Counted from the stretch's first letter, positions 23,223 to 35,817 are shown. The stretch is DNA of 64,000 nt from Actinomucor elegans (GCA_026027325.1 JAMSLZ010000012.1:806001-870000); one strand, 5' to 3'. The notes: generated from the letters alone by a model not told the origin. Numbers and translations are program-made.

Positions 23223-24815
23223 AAAATATAAAGGAATTGACTAAAAGTTATGTACAAAAAAATTTTGGAAGAAAGGAAGAAAAAAAAAAAAAATAGTTGC
23301 CGAACCGAAAAATCTTTTATTCGTTGAGTTTTACAGGTTTAGGCCAAGTCACTTGCCTTTACTGTTGTACATGTAACTAAAAGCTTGGTTCGTTTTTGCA
23401 GTCGAGATGTGTGTCGAAATTCGTAAGATCCACTAAAGCATGGCAACTAAATTGTGTTGTCATAGTAAAGGGTGGTTGAATGATTGGTTTAGCTGTAACT
23501 GAGAAAGTTCCTATAAAAACGAGCTGTCAAACATAGTAAATGACTCGATCAATAACGAATAATCTAGATGATCCTCGCAGCATCTCTCCTTTTTTCTAGA
23601 ATCTTGGATGTGGTCAATTAATGCAAACACTCACACATCTCCCCTGCCAAAAGCTAGTCTGAGTTACGCGTAATGGTCCCCTTTTCCGCAATGATTGGTA
23701 GAAAACCTATCCATTTCAAGGAATCAATTTCATTTTATTGATTTATAATTAATAAACCAACAAGTAAAAAATAGTTTGAAACTGTATTCTTTTGGTTTCA
23801 TTCTGTCTGTTTAAACATCGTAAGTGCGAAACCACTCTTTGACTATTTTTATTGGATAGCTGTAATTAAATCTGAAACTTTTTTCTTGCAGTTTCAGCTG
23901 GGCCTCAAAACAGTTCAATTTTTTAAAACCGACTTTTGCATAAGAATATCTCGATACACATAAGCGTTTTAACATAGTCTATCTAAAATTTCATTGTGCA
24001 TCTAATGATGCAAAAACCATGTGGGATTACCTTTAGAATATTAGTTATTTCGGATTTTATGGCTTTCGGGTCTTTTTTTTTATGATGATTTATCGAGATT
24101 TTTATACGAAGTAAAAATATGAAAGTATAAATGCATATTCTCAAGCGCAGTAAAACGCTTTTATTATATAATATATTTTAAAAATGATTACTTCCAGTAA
24201 AAAAGATTCGATCAAATTGCAAATTTGGAGCTAAGAGTATTATAAGTTTTAATTCAGAAGATTTGATTAGATTTCGGAGATTCCATGCGGGGTTTCTGAA
24301 TGATATTATTGGATGGTATATACAAGCCCTAAATGCTCTCTAGAATTTGTTTTGAGCTTAAATCTGTGTCTGTTTACTAAATACAATCATTTAATACTAT
24401 GGGTGTAGTGTTAGACACAAATATCATTAGTTGATTTTGTACGGAATTTAATTATGAACCGAATGCTGCAAAAGCTATGTCGCATTTAAGTTCTAAATTA
24501 CTCTCGCAATATGTATGGTTTTCTGGATATTGATTTTCGGCCCCAGTCCCTTGCGTTGACATATAAAAAAAAAATACGTGTGCTTCTAGTCTCACTTAAC
24601 GTAGTTCAATTAAAAATTATACTTTGATGATAATTAAAACACTCATTCAAAGCTTTAAAATGGGGGATCTAAAGGGAAAATACATGGAATAAAAAAGCAG
24701 TCAAACGAGCCTACAAATGAACGCGATTGGCTGAGTTAGTACCACCGACCCCATTATTAAAATCTTAAAATTTTCACGCAGCAAGTAGTAGCTGGTATTT
24801 TTCTCGCATTCCAAC
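23223..24815. other. Shared upstream spacer of two divergent genes
   Basis: 1.6 kb between the GPS2-like gene (-) and ISD11 (+). A-run at about 23280-23293. Promoters for both directions must lie here. No gene or repeat array recognised. Confidence 0.5.
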
Positions 24816-25091
24816 ATGGCTACTACTGCTTCATCAACCAAAGTCCTTTCTCTTTACCGCAACTTTATCCGCCACGGTCATAAATTCAGCTCATACAACT
24901 TTAAAGATTACACCATTCGTCGTTCTCGCGATGCATTCCGCGCCAATATGACAGAAACCTCGCCCGAGAAAATTGCTGCTTGTATTGCTAAAGCCGAAGA
25001 AGAATTAGCCGTAGTGAAGCGTCAAGCTGCTATCAGTCAAATGTATACCAAGGGCGAGCACTTGGTTGTTGAATCTCCCAAGCAGCATTAG
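24816..25091 (+). CDS. ISD11: LYR-motif Fe-S biogenesis protein Isd11
   Basis: 91 residues, intronless. Small mitochondrial partner that stabilises the cysteine desulfurase Nfs1 and binds acyl carrier protein, needed for Fe-S cluster assembly. The LYR motif (SLYRNFIRHG, residues 12-21) is followed by SSYNFKDYTIRRSRDAFRAN, matching the LYRM4/Isd11 pattern YNYRxYxxRRxRDxFR, and then by the helix AEEELAVVKRQAAISQMY. Length equals the family norm (about 90). The ATG context is CCAACATGG. It stands alone between long spacers. Confidence 0.95.
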   Translation: MATTASSTKVLSLYRNFIRHGHKFSSYNFKDYTIRRSRDAFRANMTETSPEKIAACIAKAEEELAVVKRQAAISQMYTKGEHLVVESPKQH

Positions 25092-26067
25092 ATATGTATA
25101 AATTATAATAATAAAATCTTGCTTTACTGCAGAGACAATCTAGACTTTGCAATAGGGGCTCTTTTTTTTTAGACAACAGGAGAGACTTGCATGCAAACTA
25201 TAGAAACTAGGAACCGAAACATGGTAAGGGCCTGGATTCAAGGTTCAGCTGAGGATACGTTTTGCGTTGTTTTCAAGTACCTAAATTATATACACATGTG
25301 TATGGAGAAGGAATAGTTAATGTGAGACTTTACTGTGTAGGAGTCCGCGAAGCCGCGCATCATTTAGAAGGACCGAGTCTGCTGTTTAAAGTTTTTTTTT
25401 TTTTTTTTTTTTTTTTTTCTTGACAGTTTATCAGGCATCCACGGCGGGTTCATTTACCGACAAACTAGTACTGGTTTTTTTTTTAGTGTATTGTGTTATT
25501 TATATAATCCTGGATAGTTTAAACAGGGTCATGGCTCTGTTCTTGATTAAAAAGGTAGATAATCCATGAGGTGAACGTACAAAAGATGACTAGTGCTATT
25601 CTCTGGATCTACGCTTCTTGGCAGTTGCATATATACATAAGTACCACAGAAATAGGATTGACATAATAATAACAAGGTAACACCATCTTGAAGCTAATGA
25701 AAATGTTTGCGGGTATCAACGTGATAGGCTTATCAATAGAGGGATGACAATAAACAGTAATGAACCTCGACGAAGGGACACATTTAGTTCAATTGAAATC
25801 CAGTAATATTTATGCTTGCTAGTCCCAGTCACTTCATAAAGCTAAGAATAGTACTCCGTCTATTTTTATTATCGTCGGGTGGAGACTTTAACAGATGTTC
25901 AGTATAGGAAACTATAGTAGTACTTATAAAGCAGTTATTAACTGATAAAGACAATGAAATAGGGTGATACTAATCAATATTACCCGGCCAATTACTATTT
26001 AGTATAAAAGCGCTGATTGCATTTTCATCTTTTTCTTTCTTTTTCTTTATACTTTATTATCATTATT
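25092..26067. other. Spacer with long T run
   Basis: Contains a T run of about 27 bases (25392-25418) and shorter ones. A C/T-rich tract at about 26022-26060 immediately precedes the next start codon. No gene supported. Confidence 0.55.
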
Positions 26068-27373
26068 ATGCTACGCCAATCACTTCCTCATCAACAAGCT
26101 TTTGAATCATCCTCTTTAAATGACAACAAGATTGCTATTAACCGCTCTCTGCTATTGGATATAGTCCATGAGATCCACTTGTTGTATAACATGGAAACAA
26201 GAGATCGTCCAAATAATATTATACGCGTTTTGGTGGAATTACACAAGTTGGGTGGTAATTATCTTTATATTATATAATCCATTCTATGCTAAATCTTTTG
26301 TTTTTGGTAGCTACTCAGGAACAGCTATCCGACATTTTTGAAAAAACAAGGCTTGAAGTTGAACCTATCCGTATACCAGATACTAGTAAAATCAATGAAA
26401 GTAATTGGGAAGAACATCTCGGAACTGCTTCGTAAGTTACTATGCAAGTCTTCAAAAACTCGGCTGACTTTTTTTTTTTTCAACCAGGCTTTACAGTGAT
26501 TATTTAGTCTTTTTTGATCACCAGTTACCACTGCTGGGACTGAAAGAAACGCTGAACAAATACTTTTATTCAATTCCTTGCTCTATCGGCTCACAGCTTC
26601 AACCATTAGTGCATCTTGCATTTGGTATTGAACATGATTTGCCTGAAATTATCACGCAAGCGCTAGCCTATTACGCTTCGTCCTACATTGATGTTTCCAA
26701 TATTCTCAGCTACTGTCAAGACTATACTGCCTCTGAAGTTGCACCTAATGACCGATTAGCTGATACGATGCTACTTGACCTCGTACAAGCAGATCAGCGT
26801 TTTGATGGAAAAATTGAAGGCAATAACACGTTCCAATCTGCCGTCAAACTATTGCTCAAGAGTAAATCTGACTTGCTCAAAACTTATATGATGGCTTGGT
26901 CCTCGTTCCCTCAAAGCCCAAAACAACGTCTACATGCACTCATTCATACAGCCACCACACTCAGTAAACTGGCCTCACGCCAGCAACACGACACAGCACA
27001 TGTTGATCTTGATTGGTTTTTAGCTGGCGGTCAGCTCATGGACGCTGCTTTGGCTATTCAAAGCTTGATGATCGATTCTGAACAGTTACAAGACTGGGTT
27101 AATATTCTGTTCTTGGTAATGCTTTGCACTTTTGTAGTACAAGGACGTCCAGTGAAGCATTCATCTTGTGTCAATCAAAAGAGTTGGGATGCTTGTGTTT
27201 CTCAAGTAGCTTCGTTTGGCGATCCGAAGCTTATCTTAGCATTATCCTCTATTTTAAGAGCGCGCCAAACTGACGACGATCTTGAATCCACGTGTCTGGA
27301 GATAGCAAACACATTGGCCTCTTTTACTCAAGACGGAACCTGGGTCAAGGCTGGTTTGGGTTGGTCCAATTAA
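26068..27373 (+). CDS. Questin oxidase family protein
   Basis: Three exons: 26068-26254, 26311-26431, 26488-27373; 397 residues. The segments NNIIRVLVELHKLGG, NWEEHLGT, SDYLVFFDHQL, IGSQLQPLVHLAFGIE and PEIITQALAYYASSY follow the block order of the questin-oxidase-like (AflY/GedK) family. In Aspergillus, members catalyse Baeyer-Villiger-type oxidations in aflatoxin and geodin synthesis, but most fungal homologs have no assigned substrate. HALIHTATTL and the C-terminal WVKAGLGW are also visible. The neighbours ISD11 and BDP1 are housekeeping genes and no polyketide synthase is near, so a primary or unknown role is more likely (inference). Confidence 0.85.
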
Positions 27374-29309
27374 CAGCTATCTTATACACACAACAATTGT
27401 ACATAATTAATTATACCATCTTTATTATTAAACTATTCACTGACTATATCTATTTAAAGTACTTTATGGAATTATATGCAGTATGTTATCTATTATCTTT
27501 ATTATCTTTTTGTTTGTTTTTATATACACACACATATATATATGCATGCGCTAGTAAAGAGATAGTCTATGTTTATATATAGTCATCTTTACTCAACTAA
27601 GAATTTTTACGGTAAATAGGAATGTTATTATCTATCTATATACAAAGTTAGAGCGATCTCGGTAACCTCGTCCTTCGTTTCAAAGGTACTAAATATCTTT
27701 AAATCCGAATACAGAAACAGTTTCTATTTGGCTCATAACTACACTTAAGGATGCACATTAACATATGTATCCATCACATTCAAACAATGAAAACGTTAGA
27801 ACAGATTTCAAGTTTTGTCAGATGCAGCGATTCATTCTGTGCATGATGTGCTGATTAGATGCAACATTGAACCGAGATCGACCGAGAGATCTAACATTAG
27901 CCACTGCACCACACTAATTTTTTTCCCAAAATAATTTCGAGGCTCGAGTCAAGAAAATGTTACAATAATCAAAAAAAAACTGAAATCATTATGTACAGGT
28001 CGATGAGCATAGTTTTGAGCTTTTAATTATTAAAATAGCCTATAGATGCTTAGATTGTTTATGTGTTATGCAGTATATATTTTGAAAATTATACTTCAAT
28101 GTCTTGTAACTTTTGTAGAAAATATAATAATATTATACAAGTCGTTTCATTAGAAAGAGCATCCTAGAGTCTATACATTCGCAAATATTTAAAGCGGTAT
28201 TCTGGACGATATTCATAGGATAGGATTTCTTAATTTTTGTCAAGACACTTCTGAATGGCCATACTTTATTATTTTGATGTCCAATACTTTTTAAAGAATA
28301 AGCTATCAATCCTCATACAATTTAAAAACGATATCACTTGTTAGATTTCATCAAACTACTACATAACTGAAGCTTTGGTTGTCCTATGGACGTGATATGA
28401 GAACAGCCAATACTCATTCAACAGGATACGCTATTTGTAGATATCCAAGTCATTTTTAAACAATTGAAGCTGCTTGTTCTATCCAATAGTATGGAATCAC
28501 TTATCCTATAGTAGAAATCATAGTTCTTTATTTGCAGTTCAGAGCTGGCCTGTGCATTTACGAATTGAATGAGGTTGTTTAGTGTCGCCTTATTTTTGTA
28601 TTACTAATTACTGGTAAGTCGCTCTAAGGGTACTAAATCGCTTGTATTTATTGTGCACTATGATCCTGAATAATGAATTAGATATATGTTGAAACCTATC
28701 ATACTTGAATAGCAAAAACTGTCTGCCATACGCAAAAAAAAAAAATACATCGTATCAACTTGAATAAACTTGACTCGTCTACATTTGATATAAAGATTGA
28801 TATAATGTATATATGCTTGTATCACTGTAAGCATGCATCTATAAGGCCCTCCATTGTAATGTATATTTTTCCAACTGATATGACTCGGGATTACGTTTAA
28901 ATTATATTATATTCAAGTTGAATCTTTGAAACCATCTATATCAATACTATGAGTATCTCTTGTCTCCTCTGTATTTTCAAATAAATAAACGGGGATTTTT
29001 TTTTATTCCTGACAGTACACAGTATTTTATACGGAACTTTATCCGGACAGTGCATGAGAATGATCAAGGTATTTAGCTGCTTCAATGCTGCATATACAAG
29101 GAATGAAGAGTTTAGATACTGTTGATATAATGTATTGACCTGTTTTTGTTTCATGGAGGCCAAGATGCTCAAGGTATGCATATAGTAACCGAGCCAATCA
29201 TGTCCTTGAAACAGAGCAAGTCACGATGAACAGTGCAAAAGCTTTTCTTGTTTGTAAATTGGCTATCTTTCTTCTTTCATAGTATAATACTCGCGTTAGC
29301 AGAATAATA
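27374..29309. other. Gene-poor spacer
   Basis: Starts with a T-rich 3' region and a CA/TA microsatellite near 27522-27542. One satellite-family copy lies at 27832-27892. A protein-like minus-strand frame at about 28936-29215 is discussed as a finding. Otherwise nothing recognised. Confidence 0.5.
27832..27892 (+). repeat. Satellite-like family A, single well-preserved copy
   Basis: One of the best copies of the core. In order it shows GATTCATTCTGTGCATGATG, TTAGATGCAACATTGAACCG and AGATCGACCGAGAGATCTAA. No clear second copy lies about 170 bp to either side. Confidence 0.7.
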
Positions 29310-31408
29310 ATGTCTTCTTTAACTACTATTGGAGTTAGTAAGTTGATATTTTTTCAATAAAAATTGGAACTGTTACTCACACTATTGGCTGATTGTTCTC
29401 CACAGACAAGAATAAGAAAGGTTTTGCTCCCAAGATCGCAAAACGTAAAGAACGAAGACCTGCTGGTGCAGCAGCCGCTGGTCCTTTGAGTTCCAAAGGA
29501 AAAGACACAACAGAAAAGACGAGTATAACAGCAGAATCAACAAGTATATCAGCGGTAGAAACGAGTCTAGCAACTGCACCAACGAGTATAACAACAGAAA
29601 GAGTGATTTCAAAAGCTTCAATACCACAGGTTTCTTCTCCAGGCACGGTTGATGCTAAAGTTGAGCCTTTAACCGAAGAAGAGCTTGCTATGAACGCAAT
29701 TGCTGCTAACCCTAAACGCCGAAGGACTGCTGCTACTGTGGATGAATCTCAACCTGATAACGAAGCAGAAGAAGATCAAGCTAGAACGTCCAAAAAACGA
29801 GTTCCACAAGTCATCTCTGCTCCTTCACCCATAAGTGCGGCTTCACCCATGAATGCACCTTCACCTATTGCACCACTAGCCATTGAACGAGCTAATTGTG
29901 CATTTGAACAGCAAACAGGGCCCGTGCTCAAGATCGAACGTTTAACGCCAGATGTGCGTTCCAGGCTCTATTCGTCTATAGAACGACAGCAGCAGCCTAC
30001 AGGAAGCCCTGTAACACCCAAACAAGACGATGATATGGATTATGATGAGCTACTCACTCAGGATCCAAATGATGATCAAACGTCATCCAAGATCAGCATA
30101 CCAAACACCTCTCGAACTTTAAGAGTTAGGTCAAAACCAACAAAAGAATCTGCGTCAGCATCCTCAACTACTCGATCCAAACCAGCTGCTAGATCCAAAC
30201 CAGCTGCCAGATCCAAACCATCAGCTAAACCTAAACCTACTGTAGTTGCTGCATCAAACGACACAGCGTCCAAACGTGGTACGAAAAGAAAAGATGTTAC
30301 TACGGCTGCTGCTGTATCGATCGGCATTGGCGTACCTTCTGTTACGTCTTCCAGAGAAACAGAAGATCAATTGGACTATACTTCCGAATCATCGTCAGAA
30401 GGCGACGATGGCACTTATGGAAGACGACGTCGTGGTAGAAGAAGAAAGACAAGAGAACAAGGGCTCACACGTAAGCCGCACAAGTATGCTTATCGTGAAG
30501 TAGAGAACTTGCGTACATTAGATGATATTACCAACGACCCTGCCAGTTCCGATAATTTGGATAGGCCCATGTCTTTGTTTACCAAGGATATTGACGGTGT
30601 TGTATCCAAAGTATTCAAAGAAATGGAGATAGCTCGTGCTGAGAAAAAAAAGAAAGAGCAAAGCAAGACGAATATGAACGAAGAAGAGTTAGCTGAGCTA
30701 AAGAAAAAGGAGGAAGAGGAAGCTGAACTTGAAGCGAAAAGAAAACAAATTGCCAAAGAACGCGAAGCAGAAAAACGTAAAAAGGAACAAGAAGGTCGAT
30801 TGGCTGAATCGTAAGTAGCTTGTAGTAATGAAAGACGTGCTCTAACTTGTTCAATAGGTCCAATGCAGTGCAAGTACGTTTGGTCAATGGTCAGATTGTT
30901 TTAGATACAGACACTTTGACGGTAGAAAGAACAGAAGCAGAGCATGACTATGGTGATGGAGCTATGGAAGTTGTTGAAGAAACCTCAATGTCTAGAAAAG
31001 TAAACAGTCAAACCTATGGTAAAAGAAAGCAATCAGCCAAATGGGATGCGGTAGAAACAGAAACATTCTATGATGTAAGTCTGATTTATGTTTTCGAACG
31101 CTTAAACTAATGCATTGTAGTGTCTATCGCAATTTGGCACTGATTTTGAAATGATATCCATGGTGCTAGAGGGGAGAACTCGAAACCAAGTGCGGCAAAA
31201 GTTTAACAGAGAAGAAAAGCTCAATCCAGCCAAAGTCACAGAATATTTGGTGAAAAAGAGAAAGCCATTAGGTAAAGAAACAAAATAGTCGTTTAATTAC
31301 AACAATTTTCTCACTCTATAGTTAGATATCGAAAAATACAAAAAAATGGCAGGCATTGAAGAGCTTGAAGCAGTTCCAGATGACTTTCATGAAATGACCA
31401 TTGCTTAA
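29310..31408 (+). CDS. BDP1: TFIIIB subunit Bdp1 (B'')
   Basis: RNA polymerase III initiation factor acting with TBP and Brf1 on tRNA and 5S genes. Five exons: 29310-29337, 29406-30810, 30858-31074, 31121-31271, 31326-31408; 627 residues. The N terminus MSSLTTIGVNKNKKGFAPKI resembles yeast Bdp1 (APK motif). The centre is low-complexity, with three ARSKP-type repeats (about 30180-30225). Then come the conserved YREVENLRTLDDI block, a charged coiled coil (EKKKKEQ...), and the extended SANT domain around KRKQSAKWDAVETETFYD, LSQFGTDFEMISMVL and GRTRNQVRQKFNREE (about 532-585). The last acceptor was chosen at 31325 because it restores the frame; the AG eight bases before does not. It ends 43 bp from the convergent ubiquitin-fold gene. 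Confidence 0.94.
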
Positions 31409-31451
31409 ATATGTGTGTTTAATTAATTATGTACAAAATATATCGCATCTG

Positions 31452-32000
31452 CTATGCTTGTTTCAAAACCATGGCCTGAATGACACCTTCCTTTTGTATC
31501 TGTATCGCACGGTTTTTTGGAGGAGGTAGGGGTACATCTGCATCAGTTTGTGTTGGTACAATAACATGCTGATCAGGTAAAATTCTGCCTAAATAAATGA
31601 GTTTGACACGAGCATTTTTTTCCAAGTGAGGCAATACAGCTTGTCTCAATCCTCCAACTGTTAGATAAGGAGGCTGTGTTGGTACTTGAATGGTGATATC
31701 CTGTCCATTACTCGATAGTCGGACAAATATTGGCCATGTCGACAAGGAGTTATTGTTGATTAAAGAGTTGATTTCTTCAGATGTACTTGATTTCTCGACA
31801 TTATTCAAGGAATGTAACGATGATGAGGCTCTTGTTATTGTTACTTCTGGTTTTTTTAGCGGTTCTGGCCGGTTATGCTGTTGTGAAGCTACCGCAATAT
31901 AAGTTCACTGTTTATTCCTCGGGTTTTCTCGATACTTACTCGATTGTATTGCTTCTACTGCTTCTTGTTCTTGTGAAGGCACCGAAGAACAGCAACCCAT
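31452..32000 (-). CDS. Ubiquitin-fold protein with lipidation-type N terminus
   Basis: Two exons: 31940-32000 and 31452-31888, 51-nt intron; 165 residues. The N terminus MGCCSSVPS carries Gly2 plus two cysteines and Ser6, a classic pattern for myristoylation and palmitoylation. After a polar linker (about 10-70), residues 71-165 form a ubiquitin-like fold: WPIFVRLSSNGQDITIQV (first hairpin), LTVGGLRQAVLPHL (helix) and VKLIYLGRILPDQHVIV, matching the usual LIYxGRxLxD core. There is no C-terminal Gly-Gly, so conjugation is unlikely. It may be a membrane-anchored ubiquitin-fold protein or resemble the UBTD or Dsc3 families; assignment is uncertain. The short first exon is supported by a clean GTAAGT...GGTAG intron. 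Confidence 0.8.
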
Positions 32001-32589
32001 TATAATTATTGGAAATAAAACAAAAACAAAAAAAGAAAAAAGAAGAAGAAACAGAGGAAATATCCATAATTACTCCAAGAGTCCGTCCGGGCTATTGTTA
32101 TTTTCCAGTGATTACTAAAAGAGTTCTTTTGCTGCTGTGTAACTTGTTTACAATCATTCATTGATCTGTTTAATACCAATACAATCAACTACGGCGGGTG
32201 CTTTGTTATACACATAGCAACCAGCAATCCGATTATTATTACACTGTGCTGCAATTTATCGTCGTTGGAAATACCTAGCACTAATGAATAAAAGGCGGCA
32301 TATTCCTTTTGTTGCCGTTTCTTTTAAACGTCAAGGCATCCGTTTAATGAGATTTATGAGCTAAACAGAACGCCAACGAACAATTATTGTATAACAGTGT
32401 TTCTGTTGCCGCTGCTTTCTAAAAAGGCATGTAAGGAAGCCTTTTTTTTTTCTCCGCAATCTAAAACCAAGCCTGCAACTGTAGCTTTGCAAAATCATTT
32501 GTACTACAACCAATTCGCTTTTTATCGCTCAAATAGAAACAAAATACTCAATTCTTTAGGTCCCTATGTTACTCAGTTGAAATGGCATT

Positions 32590-33440
32590 TTCTATCAAAA
32601 AATCTGATATATCCCAGGAAATCTCTACAATTCTTGATAAATTTTGTAATCTTTTCGTGAACTATGGTTCTAAAACGTGAATCTTTTTTTCCCCCTCAAA
32701 CACCATATAAATCTCTTCGATATTAGGCATGAACAAAATCTCACTGAACTATGACAAATCCCGGAAAATCTTGATCAACATTGAAACTTTCTCGAATGCT
32801 GGTAGTTGCAAAATGTGCATCTTATTTAAATCACTTTTAGATTGATCCATTGGTTGCAATGGTCATACTCTTTTTAATTTCAAATAATTCGGTAGATCTC
32901 AATAGATGACCAATCTCAGAGTACTTTGGTCAATACCGAAAACTTCTCAAGATCTTGGGTTTATAAAACAAGTGTTTTTCTTAAATTACGTTTAGATTAT
33001 TCCATCGATTGGCCAGAATGGCCATAATATCTACATTTTTGATAAATCTCGGCAGATCACGATAGATCTCGGAAATCTCTACCAATCTTGGAATGATCTT
33101 GAACGTTGGCGGCTATAATGTATGCTTGAATCTTGCTTAAATAGTCTTTAGATCATCCCCATTTAAATTAGTTGGACATACATAATCTCTCCAATCTCTG
33201 TAAATGTCGATAAAACAGGACAAACTTTGGGAAATCTGGAGTATTTTGGTTGCTTTAAAACGCGTTTAAATTGCTCCGCACTGGTTTCGATGAAAATGAT
33301 CTCTACTTTAACGTAAAAAATGATTACGATTTTCTCTCGAAATCTCATATGCAAAATATTTTACAGTTCTATTCATTATATAAGAATTTTTCTAAACATG
33401 CACTTAAATTATTTCATTATAGGTCGAAAAGATCGAAGGC
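32590..33440. repeat. Degenerate tandem repeat family B, period about 155 bp
   Basis: The phrase TTAAATYACNTTTAGATTRWTCC recurs at about 32836, 32991 and 33147 (spacing 155 and 156), then more degenerate at 33265 and about 33403. Each is followed by a CATTGGTTGxxATGGTCAT-like block and by several AAATCTCxGTAGATCTC-like blocks. An earlier partial copy at about 32600-32690 matches the AAATCTCTACxAATCTTG segment. Copies are only moderately alike, so this is an old array. Confidence 0.65.
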
Positions 33441-34169
33441 TAACAGCAATTTTTATAAAAAAAAAACTACCCCGTCTTTAAAGGATAAAGAGCCAAAAAA
33501 ACTTCTACCCCCCTTCATATGATAAAGTGGCAAAAAGCCTTCTTGTGGGGATTATGAGGCGGCAAATTCCCCCTTTATTTCTGACAACACCCAAAAACGG
33601 CATGCAGCATGTATTATATATATTTTTTCTTATGTATTTGAAAATTTATCTCAGATGTTGTAGCAACACCAACTTTATTTATCTTCTTGGCAGTAAGAGA
33701 TGATGCGCGCCAAATAAGACTAAAAAAAGTAATTGGCTTTATAATAGAGAAAGCAAAATTAATACATCTCTTGTCTTTCAAAGAATTACAGTTGCATTTC
33801 CATCATGTAAATTACTAAAGAAGCCCACATACTTCTCTCCAAGCTTCCTGCCTGTGTACATCTCGAAAACACTTCTTTTCATCGTTCTTGTATAACTTTA
33901 CATAATGTTCGACTGTTTTTACAAAGATGCTTATAAACTAATCTTGCTTGTCTTTCAAAAACTTTTTAGCTACATCGGGTTGCCATTTTAAGGAAGTGAT
34001 TTAGTATAAATCTCTGGCACTATTCTTCAATCTCCTTTATATCTAAAATAGTGGTTTCATCAATGATGCTGAAGCAATTCATATATCCAGGACGTAAGTC
34101 GCTATACGACATAGTAATTTTTGTAGAGGATAAAGTAAAAGAAGCGCATGTAAAATTAAAAGGTTTATT

Positions 34170-34173
<4 letters not shown>

Positions 34174-34200
<27 letters not shown>
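34174..34200. repeat. TA microsatellite
   Basis: Uninterrupted TA dinucleotide run of about 13 units in the spacer. Confidence 0.9.
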
Positions 34201-35059
34201 GACGCATGATTTTAATTGTATTTATGTCTAAGGACGTATGTTCATTTGATATAATCATTAGTTCATTTAGATAGGTTTTTTGCCCAACCAATTTTAAAAC
34301 CCTTTAACTAAGTACTGAGCTATAATTACAGGCGTAGTAGAGACCTGAACTTGCTTAGATTTACCTTCCCTTTTTATAACTAACCAAAACTTATCAATTA
34401 GGTTGAGCTTGGATGAATAAGGTGCGCTCTTAAAATTTAATTATAATCCTTTTCTCTATCTTTTGGGATGGGCGATTGGATGCATCGTCGTAGTAATATA
34501 TCCTACGGGAAATTTAATGTGAAAAGAAATGATCCAAGTCACTTACAGAAGTGTTTTTTGTATGTTTTACCATTACTAAAGAAGTGATCTAAATCACTTC
34601 CAACGTCACTTACTTACACCTCCTAATGTTACTTGATGCACTATTAATCATAGTACCATTTTTTAAGATCTCACTTATTTCCAATAAATGGAAGTTCTTC
34701 AACTACAGAAACTTATCCATTTCATTACTGTTGAAGAGAGAGAGAGAGGGGGGGGGGAAGTTCCAACTAAATCGAGTTTGAATAATACTGTCTGCTATTA
34801 TATTGACGAAATACAACCCCCCAACAATTGCCTGTTGCAGTCTAAATAATGCCACCCTTTGTGTAATCTTATTGGCGTAAAGATCTACATATCTCTCGAC
34901 CAAACCCAGTCAAATAGCACATTTGAAAAGTAGTCCTTCATCAGAATGGGTTACTATATAAAAGAGTCTTTGTTTAACTGAGGAGCTATATATATATATA
35001 TATATATTTCAATATTTTACAGTAAATTATATCGGAACCACTACGCAATTTATAGGGCG

Positions 35060-35136
35060 TTTGATCTTATTAGTAGTCTAATATCGCATCTACTGATAAA
35101 AATACATTATTCTCAGAATAAGCTACTACATATTTT
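35060..35136 (-). repeat. Satellite-like family A, single degenerate copy
   Basis: Reads, on the plus strand, TTGATCTTATTAGTAGTCTA, then AATATCGCATCTACTGATAA, then TTATTCTCAGAATAAGCTAC: the same block order as the arrays at 19.5 and 60 kb. Confidence 0.6.
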
Positions 35137-35727
35137 AAAATCTCAAAAAAGTTCGTAAAGAATACGCCAGAGTGAATAATTTGATCGTTTGTAACTTCGC
35201 TTGTCTTTACATTCTTTTAAGGAAAAGGCGCGAGTGTCTTGGTGTTTTAATATTTGTCAAGATCTACCTAAATCTATTGAGATTTGACGAGATCTATTGA
35301 AATACATTATCCACCAAGATCTCCTGAGTGTTCTCGAACACTTTTGCTGAGCAGTAAGAAAATCTATGCCATTACTTTGTGTGCATTTCTAGTTGCTCGA
35401 CTGTTCGAACAGTCAGGAACGAGTAGAACGCTGGGATCAATATGAAACAGTCACACCAAGATATAAAAGTTCGAGAATTTTTTTTCTCAGGTTCTCTTTG
35501 TCTTTCTCAAAGGGGAGATGCTTATCCGAATGAGGTTACTACTGATGGATAAATGCCGAAACCCAATTGAATTTACAACTAGTAATTTCATAATTATTAG
35601 GATCAGAAGATTGGTTTAATATTTTCTGGTCAATTTTTGGAAACCCTTGCAAGAGGGTTCAATCTATTCAACTTATGCATTTTATTATATAATGAAAATG
35701 AAAAACAAGGAAATGGGAATTAGTGGT

Positions 35728-35729
<2 letters not shown>

Positions 35730-35760
<31 letters not shown>
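35730..35760. repeat. 31-base T homopolymer
   Basis: Pure T run followed by a second T run after one C, about 60 bases downstream of the Ser-rich gene's stop codon (which is on the minus strand, so it is an A run relative to that gene's 3' flank). Confidence 0.95.
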
Positions 35761-35817
35761 CTTTTTTTTAGACATAGAGGACATAGTAGACATAGTAAGT
35801 ACATATATGGTAGTGTT

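Larger units (their letters stand above)
32001..35817. other. 3.8-kb gene-poor, repeat-containing spacer
   Basis: Contains satellite family B (about 32590-33440), one family A copy (35060-35136), TA microsatellites at about 34174-34200 and 34988-35007, a GA/G run at 34736-34758 and a 31-base T run (35730-35760). A block near 35265-35330 with repeated AGATCTAYYNAAATCTATTG-like sequence resembles family B. No coding gene is supported. Confidence 0.6.

Noticed and set aside
32286..33575. Direct repeat GGCGGCAxATTCC flanking satellite family B
   Set aside because: Only 13 bases are shared and no LTR or TIR structure extends from either copy; probably chance.
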